Assembly: GCF_016124325.1 (NCBI RefSeq)
Contig: NZ_WGNY01000041.1
Coordinates: 35,627 to 99,626 of the forward strand
DNA from: Phenylobacterium sp.
GTDB taxonomy: Bacteria; Pseudomonadota; Alphaproteobacteria; Caulobacterales; Caulobacteraceae
Direction of reading: 5' to 3'
DNA: 64,000 nt
Shown here: piece after piece, positions 48,873 to 59,684 of the stretch
Layout: every line of letters starts with the position of its first letter
Numbering within the stretch: position 1 is the first letter of the stretch
Notes under the pieces: generated by a model
What the model saw: only the letters and a program-made list of their open reading frames with translations
Told to the model about the DNA's origin: nothing
The model's database searches: none
Position numbers and translations under genes: made by a program

Positions 48873-49949
48873 CTAGGGCGCGCCCAGCGTGCGGCCGAAG
48901 AAGTCGAGCGCCATGTCGATCGCCGCCTGGTGGGTCGGGTCCTGGGGCGGCTCGTCGCGGCAGAGCTCCGTGACGGCGCGCCCGGCGTCGGTGCAGGTCG
49001 ACAGGAAGTCGTAGTGCTTGACACCCGGCAGCTCCCTGACCTCGGCGCCGGGGATCATCCGCGCGGCGACGCGGCCGTTGGTGTCCGGCGGCGCGACGGG
49101 ATCGGCGTCGCCCAGCAGGATCGCTGTCGGGACCTTTATCGACGCCAGGCTCTCGGGCGTCAGGCCCTGGACGATGGCTGGCGCGATGGCGAAAGCCGCC
49201 TTCACGCCTGGAATCCGGTGGTCGTCACCCGCGTGGGCGACCGCGCCGGCCAGCTCGGGCGACTTCAGGGCCTTCTCGGCGTCGTCCATGCTGAGGGCGT
49301 ATTCTTTCTGCGGCCGGCAGACCCCGTCCTCGGGATGCCGCCGGCAGAAAGCGACGAAGCGGAACATCTCCGGCCGAGCGCCCGCCGAGACAAGGGTCGT
49401 GAAGCCGCCCGCCGAGAAGCCCGACACGCCCACCTTCGCGCCGTCGATGCGCGGGCCGATCTCGGGATCGGCCTTCGCCGCCCCAAGCGCCGCGGCCAGA
49501 TCGTCGGCGCGGGTCCAGGACAGGATCGCGCCGGGCGTCGTCATCTTGTCGAGGCCGTTGTTGCCGGGATGGTCGACGGCCACGACCACGTAGCCCGCCC
49601 GCGCCAGCGGCACGCCGAACCAGCCCATCATCCGGGCGGTTCCGCCGAAGCCGTGAGAGAATAGGATCACGGGCCGCACCTTCGCGTCGGCGAAGGGCGC
49701 GTCGGGCGCGACGGCGCCGACGACGAACAGAGGCTTGCCTGGCGGGCCGAGGTCGATGCGCTCTTCCTTCGCGCCCTCAGCGGCCGGGTACCAGACCGTG
49801 ACCCGCACGGTCGTGCGGTGTTCGGCGTCCCGCAACGCCGCCGTGGCATCTGACGCCTGCAGGTGGCGCTCGCCCACCGGCCCCGCCAGCGCCCCGAACG
49901 CTACGCTCAGAGCGGTCGCTATCACGCTCGCGGCCAGGGATGCCCGCAT
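48873..49949 (-). CDS. Secreted alpha/beta hydrolase (dienelactone hydrolase/PAF-AH-like)
   Basis: Signal peptide; VILFSHGFGGTARMMGW; KVGVSGFSAGGFTTL nucleophile elbow; late His in GVKHYDF. Confidence 0.85.
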   Translation of the reverse strand: MRASLAASVIATALSVAFGALAGPVGERHLQASDATAALRDAEHRTTVRVTVWYPAAEGAKEERIDLGPPGKPLFVVGAVAPDAPFADAKVRPVILFSHGFGGTARMMGWFGVPLARAGYVVVAVDHPGNNGLDKMTTPGAILSWTRADDLAAALGAAKADPEIGPRIDGAKVGVSGFSAGGFTTLVSAGARPEMFRFVAFCRRHPEDGVCRPQKEYALSMDDAEKALKSPELAGAVAHAGDDHRIPGVKAAFAIAPAIVQGLTPESLASIKVPTAILLGDADPVAPPDTNGRVAARMIPGAEVRELPGVKHYDFLSTCTDAGRAVTELCRDEPPQDPTHQAAIDMALDFFGRTLGAP

Positions 49950-50021
49950 CGCCTCCCCCCTCTCGTTCCGATTTTCCGCGATGTTAGCCGCGCTGCCCCG
50001 GGGTCGCCGCTTAAATCCCCG

Positions 50022-50714
50022 TCATGCGGCCCAGGCGGCGGCGAAGCGGCGCAGGAGCGTGAGCGCGGCGCTGTCGGTCGCGCCGGTCCTGGCGGCGAGC
50101 CGCACGAAGAGGTGGCCGTGGGGCCGTCCGGCGCGCGCGGGCAGGCCCTGGCCGTCGATCCGCGCCAGGCCCCGCTCGGCGGCCTTCCGGTCGATCCAGA
50201 CGCTGCGGCGGCCCATCGGGGTCTCCAGGCTGATGCGGCCGCCCTTCCTGAGCGTGGCGGGCGCGACCTTGGCCGTGATCCAGAGATCGTCGCCGCGGAC
50301 CAGCATGCCGTCCTGGGCGCGGATATAGACGGAGAGTTCGGTCCCCGCCGCGCGCACCTTGTCGCCCGAACGCAGGCCGGGAGGCAGGGTGAGGCGGATC
50401 AGCCGGCCGTCTGCCAGGCGGTGGTCGGTCTCGCCGCCCTCCAGGGCGACGCGAGGCGAGATCTCCAGCGAGCGCTCGCGCGGCTTGCGCGGCCCGGCCT
50501 GGGCGACCTCGGTGTCGACGTCCGGTCCGTCCTGCAGCCGGCGATAGGCCTCGACCACCTGGCGGAAGGCGCCTTCGTCGCCGCCGGCGTCGGGGTGGGC
50601 GCGCTTGGCGGCGTCGCGAAAGGCCTGGCGCACCTCGGCCGGAGTGGCGGCGGCGGTCACGCCCAGCACCTCGCGGGCGAATTTCGGCGTCATGTCGGGA
50701 AGCGCCCGAGTCAT
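50022..50714 (-). CDS. DnaJ-domain protein
   Basis: AREVLGVTAAATPAEVRQAFRDAAKRAHPDAGGDEGAFRQVVEAYRRLQ with HPD motif. Confidence 0.88.
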   Translation of the reverse strand: MTRALPDMTPKFAREVLGVTAAATPAEVRQAFRDAAKRAHPDAGGDEGAFRQVVEAYRRLQDGPDVDTEVAQAGPRKPRERSLEISPRVALEGGETDHRLADGRLIRLTLPPGLRSGDKVRAAGTELSVYIRAQDGMLVRGDDLWITAKVAPATLRKGGRISLETPMGRRSVWIDRKAAERGLARIDGQGLPARAGRPHGHLFVRLAARTGATDSAALTLLRRFAAAWAA

Positions 50715-50795
50715 GAACCGCGACGTTAAGGTGAACGACCTCAACACACCGTTAAGCCTCGCAAGGCAGGCGCACGCCGCGCTATAGGGCCGGAC

Positions 50796-51461
50796 GTGAC
50801 CGAGAAGACCTTCATCCCGCCGTCGCCCAGCGAGGACGACTACGTGGCCCAGGTGGCCGCCGCCGGCCCGCCGCCGCAGCTCACCGAGGACGATCCCTTC
50901 GTCCTGTTCCGCGAGTGGCTGGCCGAAGCCCTGCAGAAGGAAGCCAACGACGGCAACGCCATGGCGCTCGCCACGGTGGACGAGAGCGGCCTGCCCGACG
51001 TGCGCATGGTGCTGCTGAAGGACGTCGATCCGTCAGGCTTCGTCTTCTACACCAACCTCGGCAGCGCCAAGGGCCGCCAGCTCGCGGCCAATCCCAAGGC
51101 GGCGCTGCTGTTCCACTGGAAATCGCTGCGCCGGCAGGTGCGGGTGCGCGGCGAGATCAGCCGGGTGACCGACGCCGAGGCCGACGCCTACTGGGCCACC
51201 CGGGCGCGGCCCGCCCAGCTCGGGGCCTGGGCCTCGGCCCAGTCGCAGCCGCTTCCCGACCGGATGGCGTTCGAGAAGAAGATCGCCGAGTACGGCCTCA
51301 AGTTCGGCCTGGGCAAGCCGCCGCGGCCGCCGCACTGGTCGGGCTTCCGCCTTGCGCCGCTCACGATCGAGTTCTGGCGCGACCGGCCCTTCCGCCTGCA
51401 CGAGCGGCTGGTGTTCGAGCGGGCCGGCGACGGCTGGTCGACGCACAGGCTGTTTCCTTGA
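50796..51461 (+). CDS. pdxH: Pyridoxamine 5'-phosphate oxidase
   Basis: [69 protein letters not shown] start. Confidence 0.95.
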   Translation: MTEKTFIPPSPSEDDYVAQVAAAGPPPQLTEDDPFVLFREWLAEALQKEANDGNAMALATVDESGLPDVRMVLLKDVDPSGFVFYTNLGSAKGRQLAANPKAALLFHWKSLRRQVRVRGEISRVTDAEADAYWATRARPAQLGAWASAQSQPLPDRMAFEKKIAEYGLKFGLGKPPRPPHWSGFRLAPLTIEFWRDRPFRLHERLVFERAGDGWSTHRLFP

Positions 51462-52942
51462 GCGACGCCGTCGAGGACGAAATCGTCGCCTGGCTCACGC
51501 CGCTGAGCGATCGGCGGATCGACACCGCCTGCGCCCACGTGTTCCTGCAGCCCGACCGGGTGCTGAAGGTGAAGCGGCACGACGACCTGGGCTACGCCGA
51601 CTTCTCCACCGACGCCCAGCGGCTCTGGGCCCTGGAGCGCGAGCTGGAGTTCAATCGGCCCGCCGCGCCCGACATCTACCGCGCCGTTCGCCGGATCACC
51701 CGCGAGGCCGATGGTTCGCTCGCCATCGACGGGGCCGGCGAGACGCTGGACCACGTGCTGGAGATGCGGCGCTTCGACGAGACCTGGGTGCTGTCGGCCC
51801 GGCCCGAGGCCGTGGACGGCGAACTGGCCGAGCGGCTGGGCCGCGCCATCGCCGGCTTCCACGCCACGGCGCCCCTGCGGCCGGCGGGCGGCCTGACGGC
51901 GCTCGCCTGGACCGTCGGCTCCAACGCCCAGCTCCTGCGCAACACCTGCAAGGGGCTCGACCAGGACCGGGTGGAGGTGATGATCGCGCTGACCGAGACG
52001 GCGCTGGAGGAGCAGTCGGCGCTGCTGGCGCATCGCTCGGCGACGGGCTTCGCGCGGCGCTGTCACGGCGACCTGCACCTGGGCAACATCCTGCTGGAGA
52101 ACGGCCAGCCGATCCTGTTCGACTGCATCGAGTTCAGCGACCTGCTGTCGGATCTCGACGTGCAGTACGACCTGGCCTTCCTGCTGATGGACCTGGACTT
52201 CCGCGACCGGCGCGACGCCGCCGTCCGCGCGCTGTCGGCCTATCTGGACGAAGCCGCGCGCAGCTTCCCGGCCGAGATCTGGCGGGGCATGGCCGCGATG
52301 CCGCTGATGCTGTCGGTGCGGGCGGCCGTCCGCGCCCATGTGACCGCCCACTCCGGCGAAGTGGAGACCGCGCGGGCCTATGTGGAGGCGGCCATCACCC
52401 ACCTGTCGCCGCCGCCGCCCGTGCTGGCGGCCGTGGGCGGGCTGTCGGGCTCGGGCAAGTCGACCTTCGCCCGCGCCATGGCGCCCGGCCTGGGCGCCTC
52501 GCCCGGCGCGGTGATCCTGCGCACCGACGAGGTCCGCAAGCGGCTGGCCGGGGTCGCGCCCACCGAAACCCTGCCCGCCGAGGCCTATGCGCCGGAGGCT
52601 CAGGCGCGCGCCTACGACGAGATGTTCGCCAACGCCGCCGACCTGCTGCGCGCCGGCGCCTCGGTCGTGCTGGACGCCACCTTCATCGACGCCGGGCTGC
52701 GGACCCGCGCCGCGGCGCTGGCGGACGATTGCGGGGTCGCGTTCCGCCCCGCCTGGCTGGAGGCTCCGGTCGAACTGCTAGCCGCGCGCGTGGCCGGCCG
52801 CTCGGGCGACGCCTCGGACGCGACGGTCGACGTGCTGCGCGAGCAGGCCTCGCGCCTGGGTGGCGAGATCGGCTGGACGAAGGTCGACGCCGCGGCGCCT
52901 ACGGCGGCGGCGGTCGCAACCTGGAACCGCGCGAAGGCCTGA
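51458..52942 (+). CDS. Aminoglycoside phosphotransferase-like kinase fused to P-loop (AAA/zeta-like) kinase
   Basis: [32 protein letters not shown]-like site; [16 protein letters not shown] Walker A; probable TTG start overlapping pdxH stop. Confidence 0.85.
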   Translation: MSDAVEDEIVAWLTPLSDRRIDTACAHVFLQPDRVLKVKRHDDLGYADFSTDAQRLWALERELEFNRPAAPDIYRAVRRITREADGSLAIDGAGETLDHVLEMRRFDETWVLSARPEAVDGELAERLGRAIAGFHATAPLRPAGGLTALAWTVGSNAQLLRNTCKGLDQDRVEVMIALTETALEEQSALLAHRSATGFARRCHGDLHLGNILLENGQPILFDCIEFSDLLSDLDVQYDLAFLLMDLDFRDRRDAAVRALSAYLDEAARSFPAEIWRGMAAMPLMLSVRAAVRAHVTAHSGEVETARAYVEAAITHLSPPPPVLAAVGGLSGSGKSTFARAMAPGLGASPGAVILRTDEVRKRLAGVAPTETLPAEAYAPEAQARAYDEMFANAADLLRAGASVVLDATFIDAGLRTRAAALADDCGVAFRPAWLEAPVELLAARVAGRSGDASDATVDVLREQASRLGGEIGWTKVDAAAPTAAAVATWNRAKA

Positions 52943-53018
52943 TCTCGTTGCGGAAACGGCCTCGGCTGACTAAGCCTAGACGCCAAGTAACGATCGATAA
53001 CCTGGGAGACGCTCGCCC

Positions 53019-54665
53019 ATGCTGGGCCTGATGCAGAACTGGCCGCTCACGGTCGACAAGATCCTGGACCACGCCAAGCACTGGCACGGTGACCGCGAGG
53101 TGGTCAGCCGATCGGTCGAGGGGCCGATCGTGCGCACGACCTATGCGCAGATTCACGAGCGGGCGAAGAAGCTGTCCAACGCCCTGCGCGGCCTGGGCGT
53201 GCTGCCGGGCGACCGGGTGGCGACGCTGGCCTGGAACACGGGCCGCCACGTCGAGGCCTGGTACGGCATCATGGGGATCGGCGCGGTTTGCCACACGCTG
53301 AACCCGCGGCTGTTCGCCGACCAGCTCTGCTACATCATCAACCACGCCGAAGATAAGATCATCTTCACCGACCTGACCTTCGTGCCGGTGCTGGCCGAGA
53401 ACCGGGCCCGGATGCCGACGGTCGAGCACATCGTGGTGATGACCGACCGGGCCGGAATGAAGGGCGTCGACCTGCCCGGGGCCCTCTGCTTCGAGGATCT
53501 GGTCGAGCGGAGCTCGGCCGAGTGCGACTGGGGCGGCTTCGACGAGAACACCGCCGCGGGCCTCTGCTACACCTCGGGCACGACCGGCAATCCGAAGGGC
53601 GTGCTCTACTCCCACCGTTCGAACTTCCTGCACACCCTGGTGACCCTGGGCGCCGACGTCATGGGCCTGTCGGCCCGCGACACCGTGCTGCCGGTGGTGC
53701 CGATGTTCCATGCCAACGCCTGGGGCCTGGCGTTCAGCTGCGCGGCCGTGGGCGCCAAGATGGTGATGCCGGGCCAGAAGCTGGACGGCGCTTCTGTGCA
53801 CGAGCTTCTGGAGACCGAAGGCGTGACCTTCTCGGCCGCCGTGCCGACCGTCTGGCAGATGCTGCTGGCGCACCTGCGCGAGACCAAGGGCGAGCTTTCG
53901 ACCCTCAAGCGCGTGGTGATCGGCGGCTCGGCCGTGCCGGAAGCGATCGTGCGCGGCTTCCGCGACGAGTACGGCGTCGACGTCACCCACGCCTGGGGCA
54001 TGACCGAGACCTCGCCGCTCGGCACCCAGGCCACGCCCAACGCCGCCATCGCCGCCATGAGCGAGGAGGAGCAGCTCCGCTACAAGCTGAAGCAGGGCCG
54101 CCCGCCGCTGGGCGTGGAGATGAAGCTCACCGACGACCAGGGCGCCCGCCTGCCGCACGACGGGACCACCTTCGGCAAGCTCAAGGTGAAGGGGCCGTTC
54201 GTGGTGGGCGAGTACTTCAAGGGCGAGGGCGGGGCGATCCTCGATCCCGAGGGGTTCTTCGACACCGGCGACGTCTCCACCATCGACGACCAGGGCTTCA
54301 TGCAGATCACCGACCGGGCCAAGGACGTGATCAAGTCCGGCGGCGAATGGATCAGCTCCATCGAGATCGAGAACATCGCCGTCGGCCACCCCAAGGCCGC
54401 CCTGGCGGCGGTCATCGGCGCCTTCCACCCCAAGTGGGACGAGCGGCCGGTGCTGCTGGTCAAGCTGGAGCACGGCGTCGAGGCGGCCAAGGAGGACTTC
54501 CTGAAGTTCCTCGAAGGCAAGATCGCCAAGTGGTGGATGCCCGACGACGTGGTCTTCGTCGACGACATCCCGCTGGGCGCCACCGGCAAGATCGACAAGA
54601 AGGTCATCCGCGAGCGGATGAAGGATTACGTCCTGCCGACGGCCAAGGCCAAGGAGAACGCTTGA
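53019..54665 (+). CDS. Fatty-acyl-CoA synthetase (AMP-forming)
   Basis: [77 protein letters not shown]. Confidence 0.93.
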   Translation: MLGLMQNWPLTVDKILDHAKHWHGDREVVSRSVEGPIVRTTYAQIHERAKKLSNALRGLGVLPGDRVATLAWNTGRHVEAWYGIMGIGAVCHTLNPRLFADQLCYIINHAEDKIIFTDLTFVPVLAENRARMPTVEHIVVMTDRAGMKGVDLPGALCFEDLVERSSAECDWGGFDENTAAGLCYTSGTTGNPKGVLYSHRSNFLHTLVTLGADVMGLSARDTVLPVVPMFHANAWGLAFSCAAVGAKMVMPGQKLDGASVHELLETEGVTFSAAVPTVWQMLLAHLRETKGELSTLKRVVIGGSAVPEAIVRGFRDEYGVDVTHAWGMTETSPLGTQATPNAAIAAMSEEEQLRYKLKQGRPPLGVEMKLTDDQGARLPHDGTTFGKLKVKGPFVVGEYFKGEGGAILDPEGFFDTGDVSTIDDQGFMQITDRAKDVIKSGGEWISSIEIENIAVGHPKAALAAVIGAFHPKWDERPVLLVKLEHGVEAAKEDFLKFLEGKIAKWWMPDDVVFVDDIPLGATGKIDKKVIRERMKDYVLPTAKAKENA

Positions 54666-54682
54666 TTTCGGGGCTCCACCCT

Positions 54683-54731
54683 GAGCGCGATCCGCAAAAG
54701 TGGAGACCGGTTTTGCGGTCAGATCGCGCTC
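54683..54731. repeat. Palindromic intergenic repeat (gagcgcgatc...gatcgcgctc)
   Basis: gagcgcgatccgcaaaagtggagaccggttttgcggtcagatcgcgctc; resembles repeat seen in many alphaproteobacteria. Confidence 0.7.
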
Positions 54732-54779
54732 AAACTCTTGGATTCGAGCCCCTTTAAGGGCTCTGGGCTTTGCCGGGGC

Positions 54780-55304
54780 ATGGACGTCGAGCTGAAACCG
54801 GCCGCCGAGGCCGACTATCCCGCCATCGTGGCCCTCACCAACCGCGCCTTCCGCCAGACCGGCGAAGGCGCGAGCTGGAACGTCGAGGACGTGATCGCGG
54901 GCGACCGCATAACCGAGGGCCTGCTGCGCGAGGAGGTCGCCGGCGCGCCGGACGGGCATCTGCTGATCTGGCGCGACGCGGCGGGCGAGCACCTGGGGCA
55001 TGTGCGCCTGGAGCCCATGGCCGACGGGGCCTGGTATCTCGGCATGCTGACCGTGCGGCCCGACCGCCAGGACCAGAAGCTGGGCCGCCGCCTGCTGGCC
55101 GCCGCCGAGGACTTCGCGCGCGGTCACGGCGCGGACCGCATCCGCATGACGGTGGTGAACGTCCGCGACACCCTGATCGCCTGGTACGAGCGCCGCGGCT
55201 ACGCGCGCACCGGCGAGACCGAGCCCTTTCCCTACGGCGACGATCGCTTCGGGACGCCGACGCGGGACGACCTCTGCTTCGTCGTGCTTGAGCGGGGGCT
55301 GTAG
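54780..55304 (+). CDS. GNAT family N-acetyltransferase
   Basis: YLGMLTVRPDRQDQKLGRRLLAAAEDFARGHGADRIRMTVVNVRDTLIAWYERRGYARTGE. Confidence 0.92.
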   Translation: MDVELKPAAEADYPAIVALTNRAFRQTGEGASWNVEDVIAGDRITEGLLREEVAGAPDGHLLIWRDAAGEHLGHVRLEPMADGAWYLGMLTVRPDRQDQKLGRRLLAAAEDFARGHGADRIRMTVVNVRDTLIAWYERRGYARTGETEPFPYGDDRFGTPTRDDLCFVVLERGL

Positions 55305-55456
55305 GCGCCTGCGGCGAGACGGGAAGAGGGCGACCGACGGCCCGACCGTCGCGCCAGGCCGGCGTTTCGTCGCTGCGGCCTTGAAATCTTCCAGCCGCTC
55401 CAATGGTCTGGCCCGCCCATGGCGCGGCGCCGCGCCCGGGCGTCCAGGAGTTTCGA

Positions 55457-56893
55457 ATGCGCATACGCCGACAGGCCGTTCCGGCTGCGGGAAAACCGGC
55501 CGAGCCGCGGCGTAGCCGGGCGCTCTCCCGCCGAAACGTCCTCGCCTTCGCGCCGTCGCTGTTGGTCGCCTCCGGAGCGGCGCGCGCCTGGGCGGCCACG
55601 GGCGCCGTCTCGCACTGGCGGCTGCGCATGCCCCACACCGCGTTCGGCCCGCTCGACCTCCTCGTCGAGATGCGGCGAACCGGCGACGAGAGCTTCACGG
55701 TCGTCAGCAGCTCCGGCGCGATCGACCTCGTCCGGCGGCTGCCGGGCGCCGCCGCGCCGCCGACGGACATCGCCGACGGCCTCTGGGCGTTCGCCTTCAC
55801 GCGCGAAGGCGGCGGCTGGCGCGGCGTTTCGCTGGCGTCGCGCAAGGGCGACGAGGCCCGGATCACGCGGCTCGATCCGGAGGCGATCGAGGGCGAGATC
55901 GCCAAGGGCTGGTTCCGAGGCTCCTTCTCCGCCGCCCCGGCGCTGGGCAGGGCCGCCCGCTTGCGGGACTATCCGGCCGCCGCCGCCGGGCTTCGCGAGG
56001 TGGTCGCCGCCAGGCTCTTCGATCCGCATCTGGCCCGCGGGCCGGAGTTCGGGCGGTTCCTGTCGCGCCTCGATGCGGTCGCCGCCCGGGCCCGGGACGA
56101 CCTCGACCTTTGCCTCGCCGCGCGCTGGGCGTGGGACGGCCGGCCCGCCGCCTCGCACTTCGAATTGCGCCGGTCCGACGTCTCGGCGGCCGACCTCGCG
56201 GCCCGGTTCGAGACCATGAACGCCGGCGGCCGGGGCGCCGAGCTGAGGTTCGAAGACGATGTGGCGATCCTCCGTGTCTCGACGATGATGGGCGGCGACA
56301 CCCTGCAGCAGATCGAGGCCGCCTGGCGCACGGTGGCCGAGCGGCGTCCGCAGGCGCTGATCATCGACCTGCGGGGAAATCCCGGCGGCGCGTTTGCGAT
56401 CAAGCCGCTCACCGCGCCGCTCCTGACCGCGCCGCTGGACGCGGGCGTCTTCGCCTCGCGTCTCTGGCGAAGGGACCATTCGGAGGCGCCGGGGCGCGCG
56501 GCCATGATGGCGGCGCCGGCCATTGAGGGAACCTCGCTGATCGCCTTCTGGCGCACGGTGCAGGCCCAGCCCCTCACGCGCGTGAGGATCGATCCCGAGC
56601 CGATCGGCTTCGAGGGGCGCGTCGATGTGCTGGTCGACGGGCGCACGGCCAGCGCCGCCGAGATGGCCGCCGACGCGCTCCGGCGCACGGGCAGGGTCCG
56701 TCTGGTGGGCGAGCCGACGGCCGGGCAGATGCTGTCGGGGGCCTATTTCGACCTGCCCGAAGGCTTCCAGGTCTACCTACCCGTCGCCGACTACTTCGCT
56801 GGCGGGGACCGCCGCCTGGAGGGCGCTGGCGTGATCCCGGATGTCCGCGCGGCCAGCGGCGACGCCCTGGAGGTCGCGAAAGGGGCGGCCTGA
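55457..56893 (+). CDS. S41-like peptidase, secreted
   Basis: Tat-like leader SRRNVLAFAPSLLVASGAARAWAA; ALIIDLRGNPGGAF; VDGRTASAAEMAADALRRTGRVRLVGEPTAGQ. Confidence 0.82.
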   Translation: MRIRRQAVPAAGKPAEPRRSRALSRRNVLAFAPSLLVASGAARAWAATGAVSHWRLRMPHTAFGPLDLLVEMRRTGDESFTVVSSSGAIDLVRRLPGAAAPPTDIADGLWAFAFTREGGGWRGVSLASRKGDEARITRLDPEAIEGEIAKGWFRGSFSAAPALGRAARLRDYPAAAAGLREVVAARLFDPHLARGPEFGRFLSRLDAVAARARDDLDLCLAARWAWDGRPAASHFELRRSDVSAADLAARFETMNAGGRGAELRFEDDVAILRVSTMMGGDTLQQIEAAWRTVAERRPQALIIDLRGNPGGAFAIKPLTAPLLTAPLDAGVFASRLWRRDHSEAPGRAAMMAAPAIEGTSLIAFWRTVQAQPLTRVRIDPEPIGFEGRVDVLVDGRTASAAEMAADALRRTGRVRLVGEPTAGQMLSGAYFDLPEGFQVYLPVADYFAGGDRRLEGAGVIPDVRAASGDALEVAKGAA

Positions 56894-56909
56894 GCCGGGC
56901 GAGAGCGCG

Positions 56910-57341
56910 TCAGGTCCGCGGGTAGAGGATCACCTGGGTGCAGCGGAACGCCGCCATCAGCCGGCCGGTGGCCGCGTCGGTGACGGCGGCGTCCCAGACC
57001 TGGGTCGTGCGCCCGCCGTGCAGCAGCGTGGCGGTGCAGATCGCCTCGCCTTCCCGCAGGATGCCGGTGAAGTTGCACTTGACCTCGGCCGTGGTGAAGC
57101 CGCTCGCGCCCTCCGGCCACGCGGTCGAGACGCCGTAGGCGCAAAGGATGTCCGCCACCGACAGCACCGCCCCGGCGAGGAGATAGCCGGTGTGGGCCAC
57201 GAGGTCGGGCCGCGCGCTGAAGCGTCCGACCACCCGCCCGTCGGCGACCTCGGTGATCATGAGGCCGAGATGCTCCGGCAGCTTGCCGAGGTTGGCGCGG
57301 TTCAGGTCCTCGACGCTGGTGTGGTTGGCGGTCTTGGGCAC
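56910..57341 (-). CDS. PaaI-type thioesterase
   Basis: HLGLMITEVADGRVVGRFSARPDLVAHTGYLLAGAVLSVADILCAYGVS; GTG start likely. Confidence 0.82.
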   Translation of the reverse strand: MPKTANHTSVEDLNRANLGKLPEHLGLMITEVADGRVVGRFSARPDLVAHTGYLLAGAVLSVADILCAYGVSTAWPEGASGFTTAEVKCNFTGILREGEAICTATLLHGGRTTQVWDAAVTDAATGRLMAAFRCTQVILYPRT

Positions 57342-57346
57342 GACGG

Positions 57347-58240
57347 TCAGGCCAGCCGGTAGATGCTGTCCGGGCCCGGCTCGCCGTCGGCCTTCAGCGT
57401 CCCGTTGCGCACCATATGGATCATGCCGGCCAGCATCGAGCGGGCGGCCGCCGGATGCAGGCGGGCGTCCACGTCGGCGTAGAGGCGCGGGACGAGGTCG
57501 CGGATGCGGGCCGGGCCGGTCTTGAGCGCGTCGGTGATCTGGTCGAGGCGTTCCTGGCGGTGGTCCGCATACGCCTGGATGAACGCCTCGACCTCGCGGA
57601 TCGGCGGGCCATGGGTGGGCCAGAGCACCTCGAACTTCCTCGCGCGGATCGCCTCGAGGCTGGCGAGATAGTCGGTCATGTCGCCGTCGGGCGGGGTGAT
57701 GACCGTGGTGGACCAGCCCATGATGTGATCGCCGCTGAAGCAGGCGTTCTCCTCGGCCAGGGCGAAGCACAGGTGGTTGGAGGTGTGGCCGGGCGTGGGG
57801 ATCGTCTCCAGCGTCCAGCCGGGCCCCGACAGGGTTCCGCCGGCGCACAGGCTGACGTCGGGCTGGAAGGACAGGTCGTGGCCGGCCTCCATCTTCACCC
57901 CGCCGTCGTCCTCGTCGTGGGCGGCCACCGCGCAGCCGTAGATCGTCGCCCCCGTCGCGGCCTTCAGCGGCCCGGCCAGGGGCGAGTGGTCGGAGTGGTG
58001 GTGGGTGATGACGATGTGGGTGATCCGCTCGCCCTCGACGGCCGCCAGGATCGCCGCCAGATGCGCCGGATCGTCGGGCCCCGGATCGATCACCGCCACC
58101 TCGCCGCGGCCCACGATGTAGGTCCCGGTGCCGCGGAAGGTGAACGGGCCGGGATTGTTGGCCGTCACCCGCCGGATCAGCGGCGAGACCTGGTCGCAGC
58201 GGCCGTATTCGATGTCGATCTCGCGGACGTAGGGGATCAT
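57347..58240 (-). CDS. MBL-fold metallohydrolase
   Basis: HIVITHHHSDHSPLAG (HxHxDH), TPGHTSNHLCFALAEENACFSGDHIMGWSTTVI, LWPTHGPPI. Confidence 0.92.
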   Translation of the reverse strand: MIPYVREIDIEYGRCDQVSPLIRRVTANNPGPFTFRGTGTYIVGRGEVAVIDPGPDDPAHLAAILAAVEGERITHIVITHHHSDHSPLAGPLKAATGATIYGCAVAAHDEDDGGVKMEAGHDLSFQPDVSLCAGGTLSGPGWTLETIPTPGHTSNHLCFALAEENACFSGDHIMGWSTTVITPPDGDMTDYLASLEAIRARKFEVLWPTHGPPIREVEAFIQAYADHRQERLDQITDALKTGPARIRDLVPRLYADVDARLHPAAARSMLAGMIHMVRNGTLKADGEPGPDSIYRLA

Positions 58241-58647
58241 CCGCCCAGGGGCCCCGAAAGGTCGTAGCCGGCCGCGCGGCCCAGGCCGACGAGCTCGCCA
58301 CGGCTCCTCGCGCCCGACATGGCCTGGCTGAGCGACCAGGTGACGATCGACCGCGTGCCCGACCGGCAGAAGGCCAGCACCGGGGCCGGCGCGTCGGCCA
58401 GCACGTTCAGCGTTTCGGTCACCTGCTCGGCCGTCGGGCCGCCGCGCACCGGGATGTGGACGTAGACCAGCCCCGCGGCCCTGGCGGCCGCCTCGATCTC
58501 AGCGCCCGCCGGCTGGCCCGGATCCTCGCCGTCGGGGCGGTTGTTGATGATGGTGCGGAAACCCTGGCCGGCGGCCTCGGCCACGTCGGCCACGCTGATC
58601 TGCGGGCTCACGGAAATGTCGTCGGTGACGCGTCGGAAGTCAGACAT
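58237..58647 (-). CDS. TIGR01244-type phosphatase/sulfurtransferase-like protein
   Basis: MSDFRRVTDDISVSPQISVADVAEAAGQGFRTIINNRPDGEDPGQP...VLAFCRSGTRS. Confidence 0.88.
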   Translation of the reverse strand: MSDFRRVTDDISVSPQISVADVAEAAGQGFRTIINNRPDGEDPGQPAGAEIEAAARAAGLVYVHIPVRGGPTAEQVTETLNVLADAPAPVLAFCRSGTRSIVTWSLSQAMSGARSRGELVGLGRAAGYDLSGPLGG

Positions 58648-58760
58648 GGGGCTCCACGGGAACTGGTTTGGCCGCTTCGTTGACATCATCGGGGGTGGGT
58701 GGAACTTTCGCAACGGCCGGCCCCCGAAAAGGCCCGTGTGGAAGAGGCCCTTTCCCGCCC

Positions 58761-59684
58761 ATGTTGCGTTTCATAGGCCGGCGGTTGCTGGTGGCCATAC
58801 CGACCCTGTTCCTGGTGATCACCGTCGCCTTCTTCATGATGCGCGCGGCGCCGGGCAGTCCGTTCGACATGGACCGCAAGCTCTCGCCCGAGATCGAGGC
58901 CAACGTCCTGGCCAAGTACGGCATGAACAAGCCGCTGCCGGAACAGTACGTCGACTACCTGGCCGGCGTGGCCCGGGGCGACCTCGGCCCGTCGCTGAAG
59001 TACCGGGACAAGACGGTCCTCGACATCCTCCAGCAGAACTATCCGGTCTCGCTCCGGCTGGGCCTGTCGGCCATCGCCATCGCCTCCATCGTCGGCGTGA
59101 GTCTGGGGGTGATCGCGGCGCTGCGGCAGAACGGCCCGGCGGACAATCTCGTGATGGCCGTGGCGATCCTGGGCGTGTGCATTCCCACCTTCGTCACCGC
59201 GCCGCTGCTGGTGCTGGGGATCGCCTCCAAGCTGGGGTGGCTGCCGACGGCGGGTTGGAACAACGGAGCCCTGCCGAACCTCGTGCTGCCGGTCACCGTG
59301 CTGGCGCTGCCGCAGATCGCCATCATCTCCCGGCTGACCCGGGCGGGCATGATCGAGGTGCTGCACGCCAACTACATCCGCACGGCGCGCGCCAAGGGGC
59401 TGTCCGAGACCACGATCGTGCGCAAGCACGCCTTGCGCGCCGCGATCCTGCCGCTGGTCAGCTACCTGGGACCGGCCTGCGCGGGGCTGATCACGGGCTC
59501 GCTGGTGGTGGAGAAGATCTTCAACTTGCCGGGGCTCGGGAAGTTCTTCGTCGTATCGGCCCTCCAGCGCGATTACACGGTGGTGATGGGGATGGTGATC
59601 GTCTACGCGGCGCTGATCCTGCTGCTCAACCTGGTGGCCGACCTGCTGTACGCGGCCCTCGATCCGCGCGTGAGGCTGGCATGA
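58761..59684 (+). CDS. oppB: Peptide ABC transporter permease, OppB/DppB type
   Basis: MLRFIGRRLLVAIPTLFLVITVAFFMMRAAPGSPFD; NYIRTARAKGLSETTIVRKHALRAAILPL. Confidence 0.92.
   Translation: MLRFIGRRLLVAIPTLFLVITVAFFMMRAAPGSPFDMDRKLSPEIEANVLAKYGMNKPLPEQYVDYLAGVARGDLGPSLKYRDKTVLDILQQNYPVSLRLGLSAIAIASIVGVSLGVIAALRQNGPADNLVMAVAILGVCIPTFVTAPLLVLGIASKLGWLPTAGWNNGALPNLVLPVTVLALPQIAIISRLTRAGMIEVLHANYIRTARAKGLSETTIVRKHALRAAILPLVSYLGPACAGLITGSLVVEKIFNLPGLGKFFVVSALQRDYTVVMGMVIVYAALILLLNLVADLLYAALDPRVRLA

Noticed and set aside
54735-54775. tRNA-like T-arm (ggattcgagcccc)
   Set aside because: No acceptor, D or anticodon arms around it; sits in a palindromic intergenic repeat with a gagccc...gggctc hairpin.
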